43,604 nt of DNA from an uncultured Clostridia bacterium. GTDB lineage: Bacteria; Bacillota; Clostridia; Oscillospirales; Acutalibacteraceae. The translations under genes were made by a program, and so were the position numbers. Under the pieces are notes generated by a model that did no database searches, had not been told where the DNA came from, and saw only the letters and a program-made list of their open reading frames with translations. Location of the stretch: positions 1 to 43,604 of the forward strand of contig CAMHMN010000015.1 in NCBI GenBank assembly GCA_946186245.1, written 5' to 3'. Position 1 is the first letter of the stretch, and each line of letters begins with the position of its first letter. Shown here piece by piece: positions 36,350 through 42,627 of the stretch.

Positions 36350-37642
36350 ATGTTGAAAAACAGACTGACCGCCCTTCTGGTCGCCGCACTGATTATGCTC
36401 ACGGCCTGCGCAAAGGGCGAAGACAGACCGCCGACAGACCATTCCTCATCATCTGCCGTCAGCCAGATGGAATCCATCTACCGGAAATACGACAAGACCT
36501 ATTCCTCCGGCTCATTTTCGGTCAGAAAGCTGACCGCTCTCTCCGGACGGAAGGATTCGTTTATCCGCGGAGTGGATATCTCGCTTTCCTCTGCGATCTG
36601 TGAATCGGGAGCGTCTTACGGCAGCCCGCAGGGAAATCGGGAGCCTATCTGCGGCATTCTGGCGGATTCGGGCGTCAACGCCGTGAGAATACGCCTGTTC
36701 CACGATTATGCATCCCCCTCCGGAACGCCCTGCGGCAGGCTGGATACCGAACGCGTCATCGGCATGATAAAAGAGGCCAGGCAATACGGCCTGCAGGTCA
36801 TTCTCGACCTGCACTATTCCGACACATGGGCGGACCCCGGCCATCAGTCGGTTCCGTACGCGTGGAAGGATGATTCGTACGAAGAACTAAAGACCGACGT
36901 CTACCAATACACCCGCGATGTGCTGGCGGAAATCAAAGGCAGAGCGCTTTCCGTTGACTTCCTGCAGATCGGCAATGAGATCCAAGGCGGCATGCTGTTT
37001 CCGCACGGTCAGATCGACTGGGAGAACCCCGACGAATCCTTTGACCGTCTGACCGGACTTCTGGAACAGGGCAGCAAGGCGGCGCGGGAAATATTTCCCG
37101 GCTGCCGCATCATCATTCACACCGCGAACGGGCTGTACCGATGGACAAACGAAAACGACTGGGGCAGCGCGGGGCTTTTCTTCTATCAGGAGCTGGAAAA
37201 ACGCTCGCTGGATTACGATATCGTGGGCGCTTCCTTCTACCCCTTTGAGGACGATACGCCGATCCCGTGCATTTCCGGATTGATCGATCTATACAAAGAG
37301 GCGATCAACAAGCCCGTTATGATAATGGAAACCTCATACGCCTACACCTATGAATGGAACGACCTGACAGACAATATTTTTTACAGGGACAAGGAACTTG
37401 CCGGGTATCCCGTATCCTTTCAGGGGCAGACCGACTATCTGCTGGACGTCATGGAAGCGGTCGCTTCCGCAAAGCAAGACAACGGCATCGGCGTATGCTG
37501 GTGGGGAGGCGAATGGATTCCCAACCGCGACAGGAATATGCGCACATCGTGGGCGAATCAGGCGTTGTTTACCTATGAGGGAATCGCTTCTCCCACCCTG
37601 TCGGCTTTTAAAAAATGCCTGCCCGATGACAGACAGGAATAA
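36350..37642 (+). CDS. Arabinogalactan endo-beta-1,4-galactanase lipoprotein, GH53
   Basis: 430-residue GH53 enzyme that cuts the beta-1,4-galactan chains of pectin side chains. It has a lipoprotein signal with lipobox LTAC (Cys20), so it is displayed on the cell surface. The barrel starts SFIRGVDISLSSAICESGAS. NAVRIRLFHDY and GLQVILDLHYSDTWADPG are family hallmarks. The acid/base is Glu210 in DFLQIGNEIQGG and the nucleophile Glu327 in VMIMETSYAYTYEW. The ATG at 36350 is chosen because it begins the signal peptide and has AGGTGA upstream. It follows uvrA and precedes ybaK on the same strand, an odd place for a secreted polysaccharidase. It would work with a galactoside uptake system such as the GPH/GH36 locus. 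Confidence 0.93.
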   Translation: MLKNRLTALLVAALIMLTACAKGEDRPPTDHSSSSAVSQMESIYRKYDKTYSSGSFSVRKLTALSGRKDSFIRGVDISLSSAICESGASYGSPQGNREPICGILADSGVNAVRIRLFHDYASPSGTPCGRLDTERVIGMIKEARQYGLQVILDLHYSDTWADPGHQSVPYAWKDDSYEELKTDVYQYTRDVLAEIKGRALSVDFLQIGNEIQGGMLFPHGQIDWENPDESFDRLTGLLEQGSKAAREIFPGCRIIIHTANGLYRWTNENDWGSAGLFFYQELEKRSLDYDIVGASFYPFEDDTPIPCISGLIDLYKEAINKPVMIMETSYAYTYEWNDLTDNIFYRDKELAGYPVSFQGQTDYLLDVMEAVASAKQDNGIGVCWWGGEWIPNRDRNMRTSWANQALFTYEGIASPTLSAFKKCLPDDRQE

Positions 37643-37664
37643 TTGAAATTTTCAGGTGATGAAT

Positions 37665-38147
37665 ATGGCAAAGAGCAAAGAAGTCAAGACCAACGCCATG
37701 CGGATTCTTGACAGCATGAAGATCCACTACGAGGCCAGAACCTACGAATGCAAGGATTTCGTGGACGGGGTGCAGATCGCCGACATTCTCGGGCTTCCGC
37801 ACGAAATCGTCTACAAGACCCTGGTGGCGCAGGGCGCAAGCAAGCAGTATTACGTCTACGTCATCCCCATCGAAGCCGAGCTGGACCTGAAAAAGGCCGC
37901 CAGATCGGTGGGCGAAAAATCCGTCGCCCTGCTGCACGTCAAGGACATCAACGCCGTGACCGGCTACATCCGGGGCGGCTGCACGGCCATCGGCATGAAG
38001 AAGCAATATGTCACACGAATCGCGCAGTCGGCACAGACGCTGGAATACATCATTGTCAGCGGCGGGAAGCTGGGCATTCAGCTGAAACTCTCGCCGGACG
38101 ACCTCCGGGCAGCCAGCGCAGGGGAATTCGACGACATAACGCGGTAG
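37665..38147 (+). CDS. ybaK: YbaK-type aminoacyl-tRNA deacylase
   Basis: 160-residue Cys-tRNA(Pro) deacylase that clears proline tRNA mischarged with cysteine. The family features are present: a starting helix TNAMRILDSMKIHYEARTYE, then VYKTLVAQGASKQYYVYVIP, the conserved lysine in LKKAARSVGEKSVALL, and GYIRGGCTAIGMKKQYVTRI, which lines the substrate pocket. IIVSGGKLGIQLKLSPDDL is the C-terminal strand motif. ATG at 37665 is behind AGGTG, 23 nt after the GH53 stop. It ends at a terminator at 38154-38185. Confidence 0.93.
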   Translation: MAKSKEVKTNAMRILDSMKIHYEARTYECKDFVDGVQIADILGLPHEIVYKTLVAQGASKQYYVYVIPIEAELDLKKAARSVGEKSVALLHVKDINAVTGYIRGGCTAIGMKKQYVTRIAQSAQTLEYIIVSGGKLGIQLKLSPDDLRAASAGEFDDITR

Positions 38148-38153
38148 ATGAAA

Positions 38154-38185
38154 AAATCCCGGCAGACGTGAGCCTGTCGGGATTT
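38154..38185. terminator. Terminator between ybaK and the convergent small gene
   Basis: AAATCCCGGCAG (38154-38165) pairs with CTGTCGGGATTT (38174-38185), 12 bp with one G-T mismatch position, flanked by A-run and T-run. It lies only 6 nt from the stop codon of the convergent gene at 38192 and may serve both. Confidence 0.8.
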
Positions 38186-38191
38186 AATCAA

Positions 38192-38476
38192 TTATTTCTT
38201 TGCGTTGGCCCTGTTGAGCCACGCTTCCGCAAGTTCGAGAGCGTCGGCAAAGGAAGCCCGCTCGATGCTCTTGACGATTTTGCCCTTGCCCTTGATGTCA
38301 GGGTCAGTGAAGCGAAGCTGGATTTCAAATCTGGAACCAACGTCCACATCGCTTACCTTCTTGGTGGCAAGTTCCCTGATGAATACGATGTACATCTCGC
38401 TCATGCTGCCATAGTACATTTCGCTGCCGCAGCGAACAAGCGGGCGACCCTTATAGCAAAGATAATTGTTTTCCAT
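38192..38476 (-). CDS. Small conserved hypothetical protein
   Basis: 94-residue soluble protein starting MENNYLCYKGRPLVRCGSEM behind GGAGG at 7 nt. It contains YYGSMSEMYIVFIRELATKK, then VSDVDVGSRFEIQLRFTDPD and, at the end, FADALELAEAWLNRANAKK. There is no signal peptide or membrane helix. The layout (short N-terminal strands, then an amphipathic C-terminal helix) resembles conserved small proteins of unknown function that are common in clostridia, but I cannot assign a domain name. Downstream of IreB on the same strand with a terminator between. Confidence 0.8.
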   Translation of the reverse strand: MENNYLCYKGRPLVRCGSEMYYGSMSEMYIVFIRELATKKVSDVDVGSRFEIQLRFTDPDIKGKGKIVKSIERASFADALELAEAWLNRANAKK

Positions 38477-38509
38477 TATTAATCCTCCAAAATAAATACT
38501 GAACAAGCC

Positions 38510-38546
38510 AAAAACGACGGCTCTTTCATCACAAAAAAGCCGCCGT
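38510..38546 (-). terminator. Terminator after the IreB gene
   Basis: On the minus strand ACGGCGGCT (38546-38538) pairs with AGCCGTCGT (38522-38514), 9 bp with one G-U pair, followed by TTTTTGG. It separates IreB from the small gene at 38192-38476, which may therefore have a separate promoter or depend on read-through. Confidence 0.75.
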
Positions 38547-38564
38547 CAATCTCTTGCATTTGCA

Positions 38565-38813
38565 TTACTCATCATCAAGATAAGACCTCACCAATTCGCT
38601 GAGCAAATCGTCTCTGTCGATCTTGCGGATAATACTGCGGGCATTCGCGTGCGTTGTGATATAGGTAGGATCCTCCGAGAGAAGGTAACCGACGATCTGG
38701 TTGACCGGGTTGTAACCCTTTTCTTTCAGAGCGTCATACACGATTCTGAGCAGAGTCTTCATTTCCTCCGCGTGATCCTGTTCAATGGAGAAAGTCATAG
38801 TCTCGTCCATCAT
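38565..38813 (-). CDS. ireB: IreB family regulatory phosphoprotein (DUF965)
   Basis: 82-residue protein. In enterococci IreB is phosphorylated on threonine by the IreK kinase and damps cephalosporin tolerance. The full family pattern is present: DETMTFSIEQDHAEEMKTLL, ALKEKGYNPVNQIVGYLLSE, DPTYITTHANARSIIRKIDR and DDLLSELVRSYLDD. The start could be ATG 38813 or the adjacent ATG 38810; GGAGG lies 6 or 9 nt upstream. No Ser/Thr kinase gene is in the window. In many Bacillota this gene precedes ruvX, which is absent here. Confidence 0.95.
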   Translation of the reverse strand: MMDETMTFSIEQDHAEEMKTLLRIVYDALKEKGYNPVNQIVGYLLSEDPTYITTHANARSIIRKIDRDDLLSELVRSYLDDE

Positions 38814-38834
38814 CAAACACCTCCGTACAATAAT

Positions 38835-38863
38835 AGTTTACACCAATTCCCCGTTGTAATCAA
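38835..38863 (-). promoter_or_regulatory. Promoter of the IreB gene
   Basis: On the minus strand -35 TTGATT (38863-38858), 17-nt spacer, -10 TAAACT preceded by TG (38840-38835). It lies 20 nt before the ATG of IreB. Confidence 0.6.
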
Positions 38864-39032
38864 GCTGTTTTTGATAAAATTAATAAATTTTTTCTATTGA
38901 CATTATACACCCAAGAGAGTGACAATAATCTGATGAAATTATGAACAATTTGAAAAGTTATATTAAACATCTTCACCCAACGGTGCTCACACAAAACTTT
39001 ATGTAAAAAATTTAAAACAGCTGAAAAAAAAG

Positions 39033-39061
39033 TTGTTTTTGGCGGAATGATATGATATAAT
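39033..39061 (+). promoter_or_regulatory. Promoter of the 39098 gene
   Basis: -35 TTGTTT (39033-39038), 17-nt spacer, -10 TATAAT (39056-39061), about 37 nt before the ATG. Confidence 0.7.
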
Positions 39062-39097
39062 ATACAAAAGCAAAAAGAATGGGAGTTGTATCTTGTT

Positions 39098-39649
39098 ATG
39101 GTAAGCGACATTGTATGTGAATGCCTTGTAAAAAAGAAAGCCGACGTTATGCACATCGCCAAGGTTGCCGCCTTTTTCCTGGGAGGTTTCTGGATTTCCT
39201 ACGAGTTGCTGGCGCTGGCGTCCATTCATGATCCCACCGGCATGCTTGGCCCCATGCTGCTCATAGTGGGCTTGTTCCTCACGGTTTTCTTTGGCAGACG
39301 GATTTTGATGGTAGAGTATGAATATGCTTATTTCGGCGGTGAAATAGCCTTTGATAAAATCAGCGCCAAGAGCAAAAGGAAGCATCTGATCGACGTGGAC
39401 CTCAAGTCGGTGGAAAAAATCGGGCGGCCGGGTGATGAATCGCTTGAAAAACTGTCCGTCAACAAAACACGGGATTATTCCACAAGCAAAAGCGACGAAA
39501 ACACGATTTACATTTATTTCAAGGATGTAAAAACAGGCGATAATACGCTTCTCTTCTTTACCCCGAACCAGAAGATGCTCGACGCTATGAAAACCGCTGT
39601 CAGCGCGACAGTCTACCGTGAATTTTTTTCCGAGGCCAAGAAAAGATAA
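39098..39649 (+). CDS. Conserved small membrane protein (DUF6106-like)
   Basis: 183-residue protein. It begins MVSDIVCECLVKKKADVMHI and has two membrane helices at about residues 22-39 and 48-67 (MLLIVGLFLTVFFGRRIL), then a soluble domain that resembles a pleckstrin-like fold in length and pattern: YEYAYFGGEIAFDKISAKSK, VDLKSVEKIGRPGDE, TIYIYFKDVKTGDNTLLFFT and MLDAMKTAVS. The ATG at 39098 is chosen; GGGAG lies 12 nt upstream and a TTG at 39086 is the alternative. The N-terminus fits the clostridial DUF6106 family as I know it, but this is recall without a search. Function unknown. Confidence 0.75.
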   Translation: MVSDIVCECLVKKKADVMHIAKVAAFFLGGFWISYELLALASIHDPTGMLGPMLLIVGLFLTVFFGRRILMVEYEYAYFGGEIAFDKISAKSKRKHLIDVDLKSVEKIGRPGDESLEKLSVNKTRDYSTSKSDENTIYIYFKDVKTGDNTLLFFTPNQKMLDAMKTAVSATVYREFFSEAKKR

Positions 39650-39678
39650 ATTCAGACTCTGTTAGTATCGCAGGCACC

Positions 39679-39724
39679 GGGACAGGCTGCCCCTTGTGGG
39701 TGCGCTTGTCCCTTTGTTTTTTTC
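39679..39724 (+). terminator. Terminator after the 39098 gene
   Basis: GGGACAGG (39679-39686) pairs with CTTGTCCC (39705-39712) and is followed by TTTGTTTTTTT. It separates the small membrane protein from nnr. Confidence 0.8.
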
Positions 39725-39752
39725 AGTTTGCATTTTCCGAGGAGGATATTTT

Positions 39753-41300
39753 ATGATAATACTCAACAACGAACAGACCAAAAAGCTGGAGGACTATGCT
39801 GTCGCAAACGGTGGCTTCGACCACACAAGGCTCATGGAAAACGCCGGCGCTTCGGTCTGCCGGCTCATCAGTGAAATTACCGGTTCCGCCAACAAATCGG
39901 TTGCCGTGGTCTGCGGCATAGGCAATAACGGCGGCGACGGTTTTGTCGTGGCCAAGAGACTGCTGGAAAGCGGCGCGAAGGTGCGTGTGCTGCTGGCTCT
40001 CGGCACCCCCACCACCGACGACGCGATGAAATTTCTCCGTGAAAGCGAAGCCGCGGGCATCAAGACTCTTTCCTTTGTGGTGGAAGAGGACAGGCAGGAA
40101 TTTGCAAAGACAATTGAGAATTCGGACATTATCGTAGACGCCATTTTCGGCGTCGGATTCCACGGGAAGGTCAGCGATGAACTGAGTCAGGTCATTGAAA
40201 TGATCAATTCCTCACGCGGAATGGTGGTATCGGTCGATGTGCCGAGCGGCGTGGATTCCGATTCCGGTGAAGTTTCAGGCGCATGTGTGCAGGCGGATCA
40301 TACCGTGACATTCTCCACCCGCAAGCCGGGACACGTCATCTATCCCGCCGTCGATTACTGCGGCCAAGTGCATGTCGCCACCATCGGAATAGACGACCAT
40401 GTCATTCAGGAGCAGGAGCACCACATCTCCACCATAGATTATGAAGACGTGCGCCACTGCTTCCCCAAGCGTTCCAGCAACACCCACAAGGGCACCTTCG
40501 GCAAGCTGCTCTGTATTTGCGGCAGCATAGGCATGGCAGGTTCCGCCACCTTCGCGGGAAAAGCCGCGGTGCTGTCAGGCGTCGGCATGGTGGAAATGGC
40601 TGTGCCGGCGGAGATTTATCCCATTGTCGCCGCCAATCTGGTAGATCCTGTCTATCATCTGCTCCGGAGCAGTGAAAAAGGCACGGTATCGTCGGAATCC
40701 ATTCCCTTGATTCTCGAAAAGATGAAAACCGCGACCGCCATCATGATCGGCTGCGGCATGGGAAAGGGGAAGGACGTCACTGAAACGGTCGAAGCGGTCA
40801 TACGCAATTCCGACGTTCCGATCATCATTGACGCCGACGGACTCAACGCCATCAAGGACGATCTCGGCGTGCTCAGAGAGGCAAAGGCGCCGATCGTGAT
40901 GACGCCGCATCCCGGCGAAATGGCGCGTCTGGTAGGCAAAACCAACGTAGAAGTTCAGTCCCAGCGTCTGGAAGTGGCTTCCTCCTTCGCAATGACCTTC
41001 GGAATCTACATGGTGCTCAAAGGCGCCAATACCGTCTGTGCCACTCCCGACGGACGCATCACCATCAATCTCACAGGCAATCCGGGCATGTCCAAGTCAG
41101 GCAGCGGCGACGTGCTGGCGGGTCTTCTGGGATCGCTGCTGGCACAGGGAATGAAGCCGGAAGAAGCTGCCGCCTGCGCGGTACACATTCACGGCATGGC
41201 GGGCGACAGCGCCGCCGACAAATACTCGCAGCATTCCATGGCGGCAAACGATATCATCATGGAATTTTCCGAGATATTTGCAGACATTGAAAAAGACTAA
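39753..41300 (+). CDS. nnr: Bifunctional NAD(P)H-hydrate epimerase / ADP-dependent dehydratase
   Basis: 515-residue metabolite repair enzyme. The N-terminal half (about 1-215, YjeF_N) epimerises damaged NAD(P)HX: RLMENAGASVCRLI, GIGNNGGDGFVVAKRL and VDVPSGVDSDSGEV. The C-terminal half (about 225-515, carbohydrate kinase-like) dehydrates the S form with ADP: THKGTFGKLLCICGSIGMAG, AVLSGVGMVEMAVP, IDADGLNAIK, TPHPGEMARLVG and KSGSGDVLAGLLGSLLAQG. The ATG at 39753 has GAGGAGG upstream; the frame runs further up but overlaps the preceding terminator. Domain order is the usual bacterial fusion. rpe begins 18 nt later, so they are likely co-transcribed. Confidence 0.96.
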   Translation: MIILNNEQTKKLEDYAVANGGFDHTRLMENAGASVCRLISEITGSANKSVAVVCGIGNNGGDGFVVAKRLLESGAKVRVLLALGTPTTDDAMKFLRESEAAGIKTLSFVVEEDRQEFAKTIENSDIIVDAIFGVGFHGKVSDELSQVIEMINSSRGMVVSVDVPSGVDSDSGEVSGACVQADHTVTFSTRKPGHVIYPAVDYCGQVHVATIGIDDHVIQEQEHHISTIDYEDVRHCFPKRSSNTHKGTFGKLLCICGSIGMAGSATFAGKAAVLSGVGMVEMAVPAEIYPIVAANLVDPVYHLLRSSEKGTVSSESIPLILEKMKTATAIMIGCGMGKGKDVTETVEAVIRNSDVPIIIDADGLNAIKDDLGVLREAKAPIVMTPHPGEMARLVGKTNVEVQSQRLEVASSFAMTFGIYMVLKGANTVCATPDGRITINLTGNPGMSKSGSGDVLAGLLGSLLAQGMKPEEAAACAVHIHGMAGDSAADKYSQHSMAANDIIMEFSEIFADIEKD

Positions 41301-41318
41301 AACAAAGGATTGATAAAA

Positions 41319-41975
41319 ATGGCCATCATAGCTCCGTCGCTGCTTTCGGCGGATTTCACCAGAATGGGTGAGGAAGTCAGAGAAATCGAATCGGTTGGCG
41401 CCAAGGTGCTTCACATCGACATTATGGACGGTCACTTCGTGCCGAATCTCACCTTCGGATACACGATGGTAAAGGCGCTGCGCCCGATTTCTCAGATGGT
41501 GTTTGACGTTCACCTGATGATGACAAACCCTCTGGAATACATCCAAAATTTCGCAAATGCAGGTTCCGACATCATCACCGTACACACCGAATGTGACAGC
41601 GACCTGGGCAAGTGCATTGATCTCATTCATCAATGCGGTAAAAAGGCGGGCCTTTCCGTCAAGCCCAAGACCCCGGCGGAGGCGCTCTTCCCCTATCTGG
41701 AGCGACTGGAACACATTCTGGTAATGACGGTGGAGCCTGGATTCGGCGGACAGTCCATGATGCCGGATTGTCTCGGTAAAATCGCCGCCATCAAAGCGGA
41801 ATGTGCCGCTCGCGGCGTCAGCATTCCCGTGATGATCGACGGCGGCGTGAATGCCTCCAATGCCCGCATGGCAGCCGAAGCGGGCGCCGACATGATGGTC
41901 GCGGGCAACGCGGTGTTCGGCGCGTCCGACCGTGCGGCCGCATTCCGCGATCTGAGCGAAAAGAGCAGTTTATAA
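41319..41975 (+). CDS. rpe: Ribulose-phosphate 3-epimerase
   Basis: 218-residue TIM-barrel enzyme of the pentose phosphate pathway that interconverts ribulose-5-P and xylulose-5-P. Motifs: IAPSLLSADFTRMGEEV, LHIDIMDGHFVPNLTFG (metal and catalytic residues His and Asp), FDVHLMMTNPLEYI, LVMTVEPGFGGQSMM and VMIDGGVNASNARMAAEAGA with the second catalytic Asp. The ATG at 41319 follows AAAGG at about 10 nt; TTG at 41310 is the alternative. Ends at a strong terminator. Confidence 0.96.
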   Translation: MAIIAPSLLSADFTRMGEEVREIESVGAKVLHIDIMDGHFVPNLTFGYTMVKALRPISQMVFDVHLMMTNPLEYIQNFANAGSDIITVHTECDSDLGKCIDLIHQCGKKAGLSVKPKTPAEALFPYLERLEHILVMTVEPGFGGQSMMPDCLGKIAAIKAECAARGVSIPVMIDGGVNASNARMAAEAGADMMVAGNAVFGASDRAAAFRDLSEKSSL

Positions 41976-41979
41976 ACAG

Positions 41980-42030
41980 AAAAAGCATTGCCCTCCCGTT
42001 GGTTACAAGCGGGAACCGCAATGCTTTTTT
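41980..42030. terminator. Intrinsic terminator after rpe
   Basis: AAAAAGCATTGC (41980-41991) pairs with GCAATGCTTTTTT (42018-42030), with an inner CCCGTTGG...AAGCGGGAA possibility. The arms match the terminator at 29010-29062. Confidence 0.9.
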
Positions 42031-42130
42031 ATTTTGCACTTGATCATTGATACGAATTGTCAACCAAAAGCAGACATTCTTTGCGGTCTGTTTCGCGACC
42101 TGCTGGGTCTTTCTCCCTGGCAGGCTTTAA
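42031..42130. other. Intergenic stretch before the MITE, no gene seen
   Basis: No gene or clear promoter. CCTGC...GCAGG (42099-42124) is a short inverted repeat; nothing else could be assigned. Confidence 0.4.
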
Positions 42131-42291
42131 GAGCCTGTTCAGAATCTCCGCGTGTGCGGATTGCGCCGTCAGATTTTTCGCCAGATGAAGGGAATTTTGT
42201 GCCGCCATACTGTCGTATTGCAAGCAAAATTCTCAAAATATGGCGGAAAAGAGGCAAGCAAGCTGTGCATGGAGAGATTCTGAACAGGCTC
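42131..42291. mobile_element. MITE-like element with 18-bp terminal inverted repeats
   Basis: 161-bp element. GAGCCTGTTCAGAATCTC (42131-42148) and GAGATTCTGAACAGGCTC (42274-42291) are perfect 18-bp inverted ends. TAA directly precedes (42128-42130) and follows (42292-42294), a 3-bp target duplication of the TNA form used by part of the IS5 family. The interior has no intact gene but carries nested inverted repeats (CCGCCATA at 42202 with TATGGCGG at 42239; AATTTTG with CAAAATT). It looks like a non-autonomous relic of an IS element mobilised in trans. It lies 6 nt from the stop of the next gene. Confidence 0.8.
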
Positions 42292-42297
42292 TAAGTC

Positions 42298-42612
42298 TCA
42301 CCATCTGATTTTGTCGGTAAGCTCTCCGGATGTGCTGCCGAGAATACGATCCATCTGATCATACACAGCGCGTTCAAAATGGGTGGCAGAATCAATGTCC
42401 TCCGCGATCATCTCGCCGTATGGACCGCGTTTGAAATAATAGGTGATCATATAGCAGCCGTCGCAGAGTTCGGTGCGTATACTGGTGACCTTTTTGGGGT
42501 ATGCCTTGATATTCTCCACTTTTCTGACGCGGGTATCCACCGGCTTGGTTCCGATTTTTCTGGCTTTCACGTGCTTTACTATCTTCATAGGCTTAACAGC
42601 ACACCCTTTCAT
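42298..42612 (-). CDS. Small hypothetical protein
   Basis: 104-residue basic protein, MKGCAVKPMKIVKHVKARKI at its start, with a central TELCDGCYMITYYFKRGPYG and an acidic helix FERAVYDQMDRILGSTSG near the end. It has no membrane segment and no recognisable domain. It begins 15 nt after the DUF4253 gene's stop, so the two are probably co-transcribed. The start is uncertain: ATG 42612 has a poor ribosome binding site, and an in-frame ATG at 42588 is an alternative. The MITE ends just beyond its stop codon. Confidence 0.65.
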   Translation of the reverse strand: MKGCAVKPMKIVKHVKARKIGTKPVDTRVRKVENIKAYPKKVTSIRTELCDGCYMITYYFKRGPYGEMIAEDIDSATHFERAVYDQMDRILGSTSGELTDKIRW

Positions 42613-42627
42613 TACGCTGTAATCAAA

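Noticed and set aside
42034..42294. 86-residue frame across the MITE
   Set aside because: The frame crosses the left inverted repeat and ends in the right one; it has no family and is best explained by the element itself.
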